Shown here in pieces: positions 9,697 through 21,474 of a DNA stretch of 64,000 bases (position 1 is its first letter; the number at the start of each line of letters is the position of its first letter). A program made the translations under genes and the position numbers. The DNA comes from Peltaster fructicola. Its lineage: Eukaryota; Ascomycota; Dothideomycetes. The stretch covers positions 1,984,001 through 2,048,000 of the forward strand of contig CP051141.1 of assembly GCA_001592805.2 (NCBI GenBank), written 5' to 3'. The notes beneath the pieces are model-generated. The model worked only from the letters and a program-made list of their open reading frames with translations, was not told where the DNA came from and did not search any database.

Positions 9697-12600
9697 ATGA
9701 TGCTAAGCGGAACGAGTCCCGAGCATTCTACTGAAGGGGACGCACAACGCAATGACTCTACAACTCAAGTACAAGTTACCGAGCAGCCGCCACTGAAGGT
9801 TGAAGAAGCTGCTCCTCCAAGTGAGATCGCCAGACAAGTGAGAGGAGACAGCGCACGTGATCCGATCAATGAAACTCCTGGTCCTCCTCAGAATGACTCC
9901 AGACAGTTAAGTCTGGACAATACTGCTCTCCCTTCTGAACGTAGACCAGCTCTAGACTCGTCAGGTCAAGATTTGCACTTGCTTGAGGGTCTTGGCGCAA
10001 CGAATGACGATGCCTGCAACCTCACTAGTGCTCCTGTTTCGCAAGCTCCAATATCGCAACACAGCTTGTCAGCACGGGGACGGCCAAGTATAGCACCGTT
10101 GTCATTACAGCTCAACTCTGCTCTTGCTGGTAGTTCTCGGCCTCCGGAATCGTCTCAGGCGTTGATTGAGCGTGTCTGTCCAGAATCTCCAGTTGGGAGT
10201 GGCCAATCCTCGTCGCTACCTGCACGACTGGATCGTGTTGCGCTCCCACTTCGAAGCCACCACAGAAGTCTCAGTGCCAGACCTGTCTTACAGTCTGCTG
10301 AGCTCGGCCCATCTTTTGATCATGTTCATGATGCTTCCGGCGACACGACACCGACAGGCCCTGCACAAAGTCATGCATCCGAAGTCGATGGCGCGCTCGA
10401 CGAGCAATCTGGTACAGCGACAACCACAGGTTCTCTCCACGATGCAGAGATCTGGGATGAGGAGTTTGGTCTTGAGCCCTACAGACCACTACGACGCCAC
10501 GATTTCGGATCTCGAATCTGGCTCGGTGTTACGAACCGTCAGCCTGTCGATGAAGGCCGTCGAACACACGAGACAAGTCGCGGCACTGCCTACACGAATG
10601 AAGACGTTATTTCAGACAGCACACAGGTGACTAATGGACGATCTCATGGCATTGCGAATGATGAGACCCCAGAAAGTCATCATTCACCACCTCACGAGAA
10701 CCATGTCAATGGATGGCATCGGCAGCAGCACCTGGACCATGAAGACCATTCAGACAATGGCTGGAACCATGATGGCGCAACAGAGGAACATGTGCCTACG
10801 ACCAACGGATACTCGCGTGTCGCTCTTGCTCGTGAACTTGACCAGCTAGATCTCGATCTAGGTGTTCCTCCATTTGAGCTAAGAGAGCATATAGGATCAG
10901 AGACTTACGACCATCAACAATCAGAGTATATGCACCAGCATCGAGCTCAAGCTCTCCGTCAAGAAGTTCTGCATGACGCTCATAGGACAACCGGACATGG
11001 TCAAGCAAATCAGAACGGTCACGCTCACAGCGATGTCTATGCCTCTAGAAACGGCAACGATCCATACATCCCCATCGGCCTAGGTAGCCCAAGGGATGAC
11101 CAGCATCCATCGCTGACCGCTGGAGAGGAAGTTGTATCTGACGGCCATTCTCCTACTACCATCCTTCGATCGCCACAAGACCTGCAGAGCCATGCGATGC
11201 AGCCAAACCATCGATCTCTGCGTTCTAACGATACCCGGCCTGCACATAATGTTACATACAATCCCGTGTACAATGACGCCCAGCAAGATCTACGCAATTG
11301 GCCTCAAACTTCGCATTACTGGGGAGCACCTGAACCCGAACAGCGTTTGCCAGGATACTGGTATCATGAGCCTGAAGTCTGGTATGACGATCGTGCTGTT
11401 TATCATGAAGAGCCTGAGGAGTATCTCAACGGTAATGCAAATACCAGAAATGACGACCATGAACTCGGTACGACATACAGCACGCATGATGATGAATCCA
11501 GGAGGAGGTGGCAAGCGTTTGCCCTTCACCATACGGCACTCATGCAGACATTCTACGCAGAGTATCAAAGAGCTAGGCTAGAGGTCGACCACTATCGCAC
11601 GAGGCAAGACGAGGCCAGACAAAGGATCATTCGTCTGCAGAACGATCGACTTAATGTCATAAGTGAGCTCAGAAGAGTCGCAAACACACATGGCGTGCCA
11701 TCACAAGTCCTCACGATCACTGAAGGATTGTCGCCCGTACGCAGAGCTTCCGAAATATACGTCGACCAGCTCCCAGGTACACGATCCGTGGTTGAGGGCC
11801 CGACCTATATGCGAGAATGTGTACGACGTGGATGCTCCGATCGAAACTACGCAGACAGAGGTCCTCCAGAACTGGAACGTGTACATTCGTGGCCTAGCAC
11901 TGAACAGTCTGGGCGTTGGGACTGGTGGGTTCGGCACTATCATCGAGAGCGATCGATTGAAGTTCAAGATACGGAAAGCTCAACGTGGCGATCTGCTGTC
12001 CTAGCTGCACGCGCTGGAGCAGATCAAATGCAAACGTCAGATCAATCAGATCGATTGTCACTTCGCGATCCACAACATCCTGTCAATGCACAGGAACGAA
12101 GTCGCTCGATAGATCCTGCACCTCCAGCGTCCGACAGCCAACACACTTCTACAGAGCAGTTGTCTCTAAGCAGAGAGCGACGTATGAAGCAGCCAGAAAT
12201 CGAGAAGCCACTGGCGCAACAAGATCGGCGTGAGCAGCGCGGAGGACAAGATCTTATGGACAACTACGGCGAAGGCCCGAGTCAGCCACGTGAGAACGTC
12301 GCTCAAGCACGTCTCCGGCGCCCAGCGCAGTTCATTGTTGGACCCGATTCCTCAATGACATCTCCAAACGATGAGAGCGAAGAAGAAAGCCATGTCAGCA
12401 TTGCACAGCAAGCAGCACAATCGGAACAGCTTCAGCATCTGCAGATGGGCGAGAGGAGCACTACGCAGGCTTCTGACCGATCCAGGCAATGAATCATCAC
12501 CATCGCCTCCAGAGATGAATGGTTGCCCAATCAGGCCAATAGCACGAACATCGCTAGCTTTCGTGGATCCGGCAGTATTGGAGTCTGATCAACCGCTGTT

Positions 12601-13063
12601 CTCTCCTATCAGTGAGGTCTTATCTCCTGGCTACTTGCAGCTAGATGAACGCGTGCCTCGCGAGCATGTATCGCAGACTGGAGGTCTTACTGATCGCACG
12701 GCGAGCGAGTCTGCACGACCTATTGAGACATCCTCAGAGCCAGTACCCGAGCTGACTGATGGCACCACGGACAGCGAGTCACTGCATGGTCCTTCTGAAC
12801 CTGGTATACAGCTACCTTTACCACTCGCAACGACATTTCCATCGGAATCAATGCTGGCTACTGAGCTAGTCCGGCCATGGACAGTAAGCCGCTCACGTAG
12901 AGCCTCCCTGCAGCATCGAGATGTCACATCACCACCAGCGAGGAGAACAAATAGCTGGCCTTTCACTCGCAACGATCTCGCAGTGCTCGACGAAGTGCTA
13001 GAGCACTATCAGGATGGGTCTGAGGATACGGCTGGTGATGGCGATACTCTAGAACAGAACTAA
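9697..13063 (+). CDS. Large disordered protein with a central coiled coil
   Basis: I do not recognise this protein. One frame runs open from ATG 9697 to 12492; a second frame with the same Ser/Glu/Pro-rich style continues to the stop at 13063. One splice solution joins them in frame: exon 9697-12289, intron 12290-12485 (donor gtgaga, branch ctgac, acceptor ccag), exon 12486-13063, giving 1056 aa. The 196-bp intron would be unusually long here, so a frame error is the alternative. Most of the protein is low-complexity and rich in Ser, Gln, His and Asp. A coiled-coil-like helix spans about residues 603-668 (YRTRQDEARQRIIRLQNDRL). A short conserved-looking block, AEIWDEEFGLEPYRPLRRHD, lies near residue 250. 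Its ATG is only 90 nt after the stop of the 4E-T-like gene and in the same frame. Confidence 0.6.
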
Positions 13064-13549
13064 GAGGAAAGTGCAATCTTCTGAAGTCTATCGTTTGGAC
13101 GGCGATGCACAAGCTGTGGCTCTATTTGCACTACGCTCCAATCGCTCAGAGATGGCAGAGGCATAGATGCTCACAAGTAGTCTCGGTATAACGATCACTG
13201 AATATTCACCTTGTCCAAAGCTTATCCTCTTGTGCATATACCTGACACTTGAAATGGTCACCACAAATTGAGAATGATGCCAGGAAAGGATCTATATTAC
13301 TCGTCATCGAAGATTAGTAGCTATGCCACAACAACTGTTCAGCTGCCACTCCTTTTCTCATTGCAACCACTGCTCGTCGTCTCCATGCCATCGTGTTGCT
13401 GCGGAACAAGAACAATAAGCTGCTCGAGCTAGCAATTTCGCATAAACCCGAGAGCTGACCACGACCATATCCATGTTTCATCTCATCAAGTGGGTATCTC
13501 AAAATGATTGTGCGTGCATCAAAAGAAGCTTTTAGTAGTGAGGATACGC
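13064..13549. other. Convergent intergenic spacer
   Basis: The spacer lies between the 3' ends of the large disordered gene and pkc1. I see only short incidental frames. Confidence 0.6.
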
Positions 13550-16500
13550 TCAAACGAAGTCTGCAGAGTACGAGAAGCCACGGAACTCTTCCTGCATAGC
13601 CTGAGAAAGCACTGTATCGAGATTAGTATCGGTGTAGCAAGCATCAGATGTGGGTATGACTTACCAGACTGCACAGGCGTGAGCACTGGCGTTACGGACG
13701 TGAACTCGCTGTCGAAGTTGCTGGTATCTGCTCGGCCCTTGATTGTTGGAATGAATGGTGGTGATACTCGCTTGTTGTAGACATCCTCCCAGTCGACGCC
13801 CCGGAAGAAGGCGTGGCTCATGATCTCTTGTGCGTCTGTCGGTCCAGATCCCAGACGCATTTCAGGCTCTCGAGTCAAAAGTTTCTGCAGTATCGACACA
13901 CTGTCTCTTGGCATGTGGATAGGATACAATGGTTCGTCGGCAAGGATAGCGTCGTAGATCTCGTCTTCGTCCTCGCCTCGGAAAGGCGATTGTTGCAGGA
14001 GCATCTGGTAGATCAGAACACCAAAGGCCCACCAATCGACAGCACGGCCATATTTCTTGTCTAGCAGGATCTCAGGAGCCATGAACTCGGGAGTACCACA
14101 GAAGGTCGATGTCGTTGAGCCGTACCACATGTCCTCCTTGCAGAGACCGTAGTCACCGATCTTGATGTGCCCATCGAGAGTCAACAAGATATTGTCAAGC
14201 TTGAGATCTCTGTAGATGACTCCGTTCTCGTGGAAGTACTTGAGTGCAAGGCAGACCTCTGCAGCGTAGAACTGTGCTCGTTTCGTGCCAAATTGTCCGC
14301 GCTGAATGTGCCACATGAGATCACCACCACTAATATACTCCATGACAAAGTACACACGGGTTTCGGTCTGGAAACATGCGTGCAGGTTGAGCAAGAATGG
14401 ATGTCGCTCCTTGTTGGCGATCAAGAAGACTCGCTTCTCGGATCGTGTACTCTCAACCTCGTCATTCTCGATGATGAACTCCTTCTTGAGCACTTTGATG
14501 GCATACAGTTGCTTTGTTGTCTTGGTTTCCGCCAGCATGACCTTACCGAAGTTACCCTTACCCAGCACAGCCAAGAAGTTGAAGTGGTCCAGACCAATAC
14601 GTCGACCAGTACCAGGTGTGTTTGCTGGTGGCGCGGGTTTGCGCTCTTCTCTGACTGGAGCAGTGATCGAAGTCTGCATTTGCGGTGGTGCAATGATCTG
14701 AGGCGTCATCGGAGATCCCATAGGCTGATAAGGCGTCTTCGCAGGGGTAGGTAGAGGCTTGTGTTGTATGATCGGCGGCTGAACCATGGTGGTGGGTGTG
14801 CCAGTTAAAGGAACATACGACTTCGGATCGTAGACGGGGTGAGATGGGAGTGCTTTGCTTTCCTGCGAAGTGTTAACAATGGGCAGTCTATCACGACTGC
14901 CTATACCAACCTTTGGACTCTGGTTAGCGAGTGCATATGAGGCCGCGGCGGCGGCCAGTGCAGCTGAGTTCGAGGACTGAGCTCGACTTGCCTGCGGACG
15001 TGTCTGCTCGGGAGATGTGGGTTGGCTGCCAGTTGTCATAGCGGTGGCCGCAGCGTTCAGAGAGTTCTTAGGATCGTACTGATCAGAGGTCCTGTTCTTG
15101 TTGCTGCCATACGAGAACGGACGGCCGCTTCCATCGTCTTTCTGCATGAGATCCTGCTCGGCCGGTGATGGAGCATAGCTTGGCTGGGTCGATGCTAAAG
15201 GACGTCCAGGAGGTGCAGCAGATACAGGTCGCAAGCCGCCGGGCTGTTGTCGTGCCCTCGTATTCTTCATCTCGGTCAGGATCTGGTTGGCGCTCTCCAT
15301 GCTCATACCACAGAAATCGGGCACGAAGTGGACACAGTTTGCGTGACATGTCAGCTTGCATTCATGGCAGCGTCGTGACTGTTTCTTGCCCAAAGGCAGC
15401 ATGTAGCCACAGTGGCAGCACCAATTTGCGCCAACGTTCGAGAAAGCTTCGAAGCGATGAGGGATTCTGTGGTTGATCTTCTCCTCATCTGGGTCGGTCT
15501 CGGCATTTGACTTGCTGATACATTTCGTCACGACCCTTGGATAGCACTTCTGATGGCAGGTGTACTTGCAGTCTGAGCACTGCATGCCAGGGGTGTATTT
15601 GAGGAGATCGCCGCAGTATGCGCAGCGCATGATGTTGTAGAAGGTCTGAAGAGTGAACTTGTGGCCGTATTGCTCAATGACATCCTCTTTCTTCTGTCGT
15701 ACAGCGCCCTTTCGTCCAAGAGCAGCTTCGAAGGGTCTCCGGTCTCGAGTCTGCTTGATGAAGCCAAGGGTCAGATGTATCCTGCCGACCGGCTCCAAGC
15801 TAAACCAGGTGTCGATGAAGATTGGACCAGACTGCTGCATGCCAGCGCCAAAGCCGCCAGCTGCTGATGGAGGATGGACGCCTTGAGAGCCCGGAGGAGG
15901 ATTGAAGTGAAGATCTGGTCGTGGCTGGCCGTCTGACATTTTGTCTGCGGTTGTCCACCCAGCCTGATTGAATTCAGTCTCCACACGCTTTCGTCGAATT
16001 TCGTCGACGAGATCCGCAATACGTATCCAGAGCAGGCCGATGGGCACTGGACGATCTCCAGATTTGTCGTAGACTGTAAATTCGATCTCGTTCGCCTTGT
16101 CGACGTCGATCTCATGAACCTCGTCCGTCCATCTGTCCGACCGTGTTGCCTTTGTACGTCCAATAGCCGAGTCTTCGACTTTCATGATAACGAATGTCTC
16201 CGGGCCTCGCGAAAAGCGGCCAGTAGAAGCATGGTCGACATCCTCGATCCCCTGGATGCGGATCGAAAGATGTCCACTCAACGGCTTTCGCTGTGTCGGC
16301 ATGTCGAGGCTGTCGTCATCGTTGGCATCAGCTATGTCGATGTCTGCGACGTGCAGCTCTTCGTATCGTTTGAGAGCTTGTTGCAAGAGGTGTATCTTCT
16401 GATTGCTCTCCACTTTCTTGCCTTCGGCATCGGCCTTGCTCTTTCGGTCGCCTTCCATCTGGTATAATCTGACCATCTTCTCAATGCCATCCTTGTACTG

Positions 16501-17008
16501 TTTCTCAACGCTAAGCTTGAATTCGAGCTGTGACAGCATGAGCTGAATTCGAGGACCGAGATGTGCTGTGTCGTCCTTGATGAGATCTAGAAAGGAGAGA
16601 TGTTAGTTATAGTGCAATAGCAGGAGCAGAATGCTCTGTCTTACCAAGCTTGCTGTAGTTCGGTCTTTTCGCAGGAGACCTATCTTGACCACCTGCCGGG
16701 GCAAATGGTGCCCTCGGTGGCATCAGACCGTTGCCATCACTGTATCCTCCTGGTCCATAGTCGGATGCTTGAGCATGTTGAGGCTTTCCATTGCCGGTCA
16801 GACTCAGGCTATTCACGCCGCCCTGTAGATCCTTGAGCGTCTGCTCGAAGTATGCGATATTCCTTTTGGCATCGCGGATCTGTGAATCGGCTCGAGAGTT
16901 GACAGCTGGGTTGTTGGTTGCTGCTCGGAAGCGAATTGCGGCATTGATGATGTCGTGCTCGCGCTTGATCTTGTTGTTGATGTTCTGGATAGTGTCCTGG
17001 TTGCTCAT
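13550..17008 (-). CDS. PKC1: Protein kinase C, cell-wall integrity pathway
   Basis: Fungal protein kinase C, the Rho1 effector upstream of the cell-wall integrity MAP kinase cascade; 1115 aa. Three exons: 17008-16645, 16586-13665 and 13611-13550, with introns of 58 and 53 bp. Domains in order: HR1 repeats (about 1-75 and 125-200), a C2-like domain (about 225-340), two zinc-binding C1 domains ([20 protein letters not shown] from about 428; [20 protein letters not shown] from about 496), a Pro/Ser/Gln-rich linker, and an AGC kinase domain from about 785 with [37 protein letters not shown] and the APE-type FMAPEIL. The last exon supplies the hydrophobic motif [11 protein letters not shown]; its acceptor (gatacag) was preferred over a closer AG because it restores this tail. 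The long 5' region is shared with no divergent gene. Confidence 0.97.
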
Positions 17009-18082
17009 GATGCCGGTGTACTACAGGCAGGTCCCTAGTAGCAATGGCGTTCGCGTTGTGCGATGCTCGCGATAGGTTTGCGGTTTTCGTGGCCAGCCGG
17101 TGAATGCCTTTTCTACGCCGGGTGATCGCGAAGGATGACGTCGGGAACTATGCTGTGTCGCTCGAACAGCTGTCCTTGTGGTCGCAAGTGCATGTGCTGT
17201 CCGCAAGCTCAAAAGGTAAATGCTCGAAGGCGCGAGCAGGGAAGTATGATAGCAGGATCAGTGGGATTGGTGCAAGCAGTGTCCGACAACGAGTGGACGT
17301 CAACAGACCCCGCCAAGATGCTGAACTCAAAGCCGGCAGAATGTGGTGCGTCGCGTCGGCAGCCTTGGTGAAGAAGAGGAAGAAGTATGGCTGAAGACGA
17401 AAGGTGCGTGAAGCTAGTTGAAGCAATAGAGCACCTGATACCCGGGATGCCGGGTGTTGTGTGTTTTGCGTGTGCGAGATATCGCTGTCCTCTAATGCGG
17501 AAGCTTCAGCCAGGCGATGACTGGTTGGTGGAGGTCCGTCACAGCCACAATGATCGACGGGAATGGCAAAGCAAGCCGAACTCCTTGGTGCTCACAGTCG
17601 CGTACGTATATGGAGAATGACTAGGCTGCTCGTGAGCTCTCTCTCTCTGTGCAGCCTGCGGTATAGATTGAGGTAATGCAACGAAGAGGCAGGCCGGCGT
17701 TCTCCTTCTCACGATACTGCTAAAATTGCTTCATGATAGGCGGGTTTATGCTCTGGCGTGGGTAGCGGGGTGGATTGTGATCAGGACCTTGCTCAGCACA
17801 GGTTGTGTTTGACCTTGGCCACGCAAGATCATAGCTTCAGCTTCTCTTGCCCTTCTCATCCCATTCTTATCACTTCCACACCGACCAATGCGCAGCATCG
17901 AAGACTTGCTCGCGAGCTACCGGAACAGGTCACGACAATACCATGCCGTCACATAGGCTTTATTATTTTGAGCATCCGTAATACGAGGTCGTCCGCTAAC
18001 CATTGCTTAAGCCTTCCTGCCTCCACCACCGAGATCGATCTTATCGCAACGGGATCCATCGCCGCGGTGCTGCCACGATTCC
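17009..18082. other. Upstream region of pkc1
   Basis: About 1.07 kb between pkc1 and the LYC1-like gene, both on the minus strand. A short CT repeat occurs at about 17637-17652. The small frames here start at non-ATG codons or lack protein-like features, so I treat the region as pkc1 promoter and leader plus the neighbouring terminator. Confidence 0.5.
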
Positions 18083-19307
18083 TCAATTCCAGCCATATCG
18101 TTCGTTACAGATCCAGTCAATGTCTTGAGAGCCATCGCCCAGCCAGAGGAGACTTGTGATACTGGAAGACTCGCGGTGTTGGACGCTCACATCAGCATCG
18201 AGCAGCTGGGCCGCAGCAAGTGAGACTGATGTCGGATTCCACATCTCAACACTATTCAGACTCCATGCAGCTGCCTCGGCTTGAGCTGCTGCCAACAATG
18301 CTGCGTACGACTTTGCAGTTGGCGAACCTTTCAATTTGGCCGAACCTTGCTGACTCGCAGCACTGAAGTCATGCTCGCCTTCGCCTGCTATGCCGAGATG
18401 GAGGATATACAGCTTGTTGTCCTTGTCTGCCTCAGCTTTCGACCAGATATGCTGCCAGACACACCAGACCTCTTGACCATCCGGCTGTACAACCTTTGCG
18501 CCTCGATTGACAATCTCACGATCGAGTAGCTCTTTGGCGAGGAAGTCTGATCGTGCATGGTGCCACTTCATTGTCCGTACATCTGGAAGTATGGCTACTG
18601 TTGTCTTCGAGGATGGCAAGGCGCTCAGTGATGACTTGAGGAGAGCTATCTCAGCTGAGCACAGCTCGTAGACTTCGGAAGCCTGCAGAAGTTGTACGTC
18701 AGGCAAATCTCTGTTGCGAGACGTTTCACCTGGCTTCAAGCTGATGTGTGCAGAGGGATGGACGTGCCATCCTCTCCGAGCATAGAAATCCTAGAAGACC
18801 GTAAGTATGTTGTGCCTGGTCGACCACACAACTCACCTTTCCAATGTCCGAATACAAGACACTGAACTTGACTTTCTGAAGCCTGTCACTTTCCAAGGCT
18901 CGCTCGTCTGCAAGCCGTGCAGCAAGATCTGCTATGAGTCGACCAGCGTAGCCTTTGCCTCGATGCTCAGCAGGACAAAAGACGCTTGCAACACCATTAC
19001 AGACCACTTCATCCACCTCTCCATTCTTGGCCACAAAGGCTTTTTTGTCGATTGTCTCACAACCACAGAGAATCTTACGAGGTCCTTTACGATCTGGCTG
19101 ATAGAAGAGCATCCATGGCACGAGCCCACCGGCTCTTGTCAGGTCTTGATCTAGGAATAACTCTTCTCGGCGAAGATATGTCTTCAGATCGAATGGTCCG
19201 CGCCATTCTGCGGAGTTGTAGCGCAATTGTTCTTGGTGCTCCTGTGGCGTACCAATGGCTAGGAAGACGTCCGCCGAGTCTACGTTGGGGAGTTGCTCTG
19301 AGGCCAT
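18083..19307 (-). CDS. GNAT acetyltransferase, LYC1 (lysine N-acetyltransferase)-like
   Basis: GCN5-related N-acetyltransferase of the fungal LYC1-like group; yeast LYC1 acetylates free lysine for lysine catabolism. 392 aa in two exons, 19307-18837 and 18790-18083, with a 46-bp intron (gtgagt...ctag). The acetyl-CoA-binding motif A is CPAEHRGKGYAGRLIADLAA at about residues 112-131. The splice restores the motif B strand: FSVLYSDIGK/DFYARRGWHV. The C-terminal half (residues about 180-390) is the additional domain typical of this group, with WHHARSDFLAKEL and WCVWQHIWSK. ATG 19307 was chosen (AAAATGGCC context); the frame upstream offers only TTG. Substrate is inferred from the family, not shown by the sequence. 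It is divergent from SVF1. Confidence 0.8.
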
Positions 19308-19742
19308 TTTCAAGCACAAAGAAATGTGAGGAACTTCAATCGTGAAGTTGTACGCTGATACTCACCTCAATTTATGTACTCTAATGACAGATGACCATCC
19401 TTGTGTTCCACCAAGATGGTAGTGGGGTCCCACTGATAATGCTAGACTCCACACCACTAACCTATTGGTCATATGCATAACTCGCTGCGACTCGCTCCCT
19501 CCTCATTGCTGTTGATGTTTGTTGTCGACATTGACACTGACACGTAGAATGACCTCACGAGCGGACGCCTCCAAGTCCCTGATAGGGAGTGTGGGTTCCA
19601 AGAAATACGTCCTAGTGTGCACCTGCAGGGAGTAGGAACATCGCCTAGTTAGGACCACTGGGGCTCTAGCGTCACGAGGGTCTCTATGTAGACCTCCCAC
19701 CTCGCAACTTGGTAGCACTAAATACATCTACAACACCTCATC
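19308..19742. other. Divergent promoter region, LYC1-like / SVF1
   Basis: This 435-bp spacer holds the 5' regions of both genes. I checked it for tRNA-like folds and saw none; no coding frame is convincing. Confidence 0.5.
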
Positions 19743-21056
19743 ATGTTCGGCTGGGCAAAGAATGCGTCAGTTCACCGAGCTCTGTCCCAGACACTGACAC
19801 TGACTCATGATGCAGTGTTGGCTTGACCGACAAGCACCACGGAGCCGCTGCTCTACACTCTGTGAAGGCTCAGACCGCCGAAACTCCCTATACCGTACTT
19901 AAGAAGGAGGACGAGAAATGGGAAATCATTGACAACACTTGTGTGGAATGCAAGACCTTCTACATAACGACCGACAGTGGCAAGCTTGCTCTCGTGCAGA
20001 TCATCTACAGCAATGTCCTGTGAGATACTAGTCAGCCTGGCTGACACCCTTACTAATTCCTACAGCAACGTCAAGAAAGCTGGACAGATCGGCGTCAAAG
20101 TCTTCTCGGACGATAAGGCCAAGCCACATGTATGGCACTCAGACATGGTGTCAGACTACCAATTCGTCAACGACAAGTACGACTTCACCTCCCCAAAGTG
20201 CTCTCACAAGATTAGCGAAGACGGCAAGACATACACTGTCAAGTCAACGGTCAATCCGGCATGCACAGTCGACCTTAAATTCACACAGCTGGCACCTTCG
20301 TTCATGGTGGGCAAGGACGGAACGACATACTTTGGAGAGGACATCAAGAAGCCCACTGGTAAGATGAAGCACACTTTCTGGCCAAGAGCACACGTCGAGG
20401 GTGTAATCATCACGAAGGATGGACACATGGATATGGCAGGCAAGGCTATGTTCGTGCATGTCGTGCAAGGCGTGAAGCCACACTTCGCGGGTATGTGCAT
20501 TGGAAATGTTCGTGATTTCGCTGACCACACTATAGCCGCACGGTGGAACTTTGCACACTTCCAGTCGCCAACATATTCAGCATTGTCTATGGAGTATATT
20601 ACGCCACCGTCCTACGACAACACCGTGGTCAGTGTTGGCTGCGTCGCGACCGATGGCAAAATTATCATCGCCAATGCCAACAGCACTGCAACGCACGTCA
20701 GAGCTGTCACTGACCCCGACACTGGCTTACCGGAGCCAAAGGCTGTTACATATGCCTGGTTTGGCAAGTCCGACGAAGGGAAGGACGTCACTGCAGAGAT
20801 CAAGGCCGACTTTCAAGAACAGAGACTGGACAGGATAGACATAATGGATGAGATACCGAAGTTCTTGAGAGGCGTTATAACGGGTGCTATGGGAGCACGA
20901 CCATTTATCTATCAGGTATGTGGACTATGCAATACCTGCTGTACTGCTAACGAATCCACTTAGTGGGGACCTCTGGTGAATATCACTGTCAACGATGGCG
21001 GAAACATCAAGGAAGAGCAAGGTCGTCTCCACTGCGAGGCTACATTCATCTCATAG
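19743..21056 (+). CDS. SVF1: Svf1-like survival factor
   Basis: Svf1 family protein (374 aa), a lipocalin-like fold protein needed for survival under oxidative and cold stress in yeast and linked to sphingolipid (ceramide) handling between ER and Golgi. Five exons: 19743-19765, 19816-20019, 20066-20490, 20536-20915 and 20964-21056; introns 45-50 bp. The first exon encodes only MFGWAKNA, the amphipathic N-terminus expected to touch membranes. Conserved blocks include VECKTFYITTDSGKLALVQI, FWPRAHVEGVI, KPHFAAARWNF (restored by splicing at 20490/20536), FQSPTYSALSMEY and the terminal WGPLVNITV...EATFIS. All junctions are in phase and all donors are GT. Length and ends match the family, so I consider the model complete. 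Confidence 0.93.
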
Positions 21057-21474
21057 ACATTTGCAGCGACAGTACTGTAGATGACCGACTGTTTACGCGC
21101 GCGCGCACAAGAGTCATCATCCATCTGCATTTGGCTCGATGTTCACGTCACACCGTCATTCACACCACGGTGCCTCAGCTTTCTTCACACCATCACCACC
21201 ACTTTGTCCTTCTCATTCGTCACATACACCTTGTCCTTTTCTGTTCAGTCTGTCCTTCACAATGCATTGTCTCCTTCCATGCATTGTCTTTTTCCTTTCA
21301 CCTCCGGTGCTCGACAATGAGCTATCTCAAGGTTCACTACTCGGCTGACAACATAATGTCTTTGGTGTTCGAGGTCTTTGTACTCGAGAGAGCATAAAAC
21401 TCACGTTTCAGCTCACAACCACGGATCTTCTCTCCTCACCCAATCGAGAACAACAACTGAGATCATTGTGCAGA
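21057..21474. other. Intergenic spacer with pyrimidine-rich leader
   Basis: Between SVF1 and the chromodomain gene. It contains a short alternating GC run at about 21098-21109 and a long C/T-rich stretch from about 21165 to 21300 on the + strand, typical of a fungal promoter and leader. No gene is seen. Confidence 0.5.

Noticed and set aside
9697-12492. Long antisense frames inside the large disordered gene
   Set aside because: They are shadows produced by low-complexity Gln/Ser/His codons.
17104-17620. Small frames upstream of pkc1 as genes
   Set aside because: They are short, overlapping and lack protein-like features; the region reads as promoter and leader.
19503-19742. Possible tRNA or structured RNA in the LYC1-like/SVF1 spacer
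   Set aside because: Some short inverted pieces are present, but no cloverleaf with conserved A and B boxes can be built.
21098-21109. Alternating GC run as a Z-DNA or regulatory element
   Set aside because: Only about 12 bp long and without supporting context.
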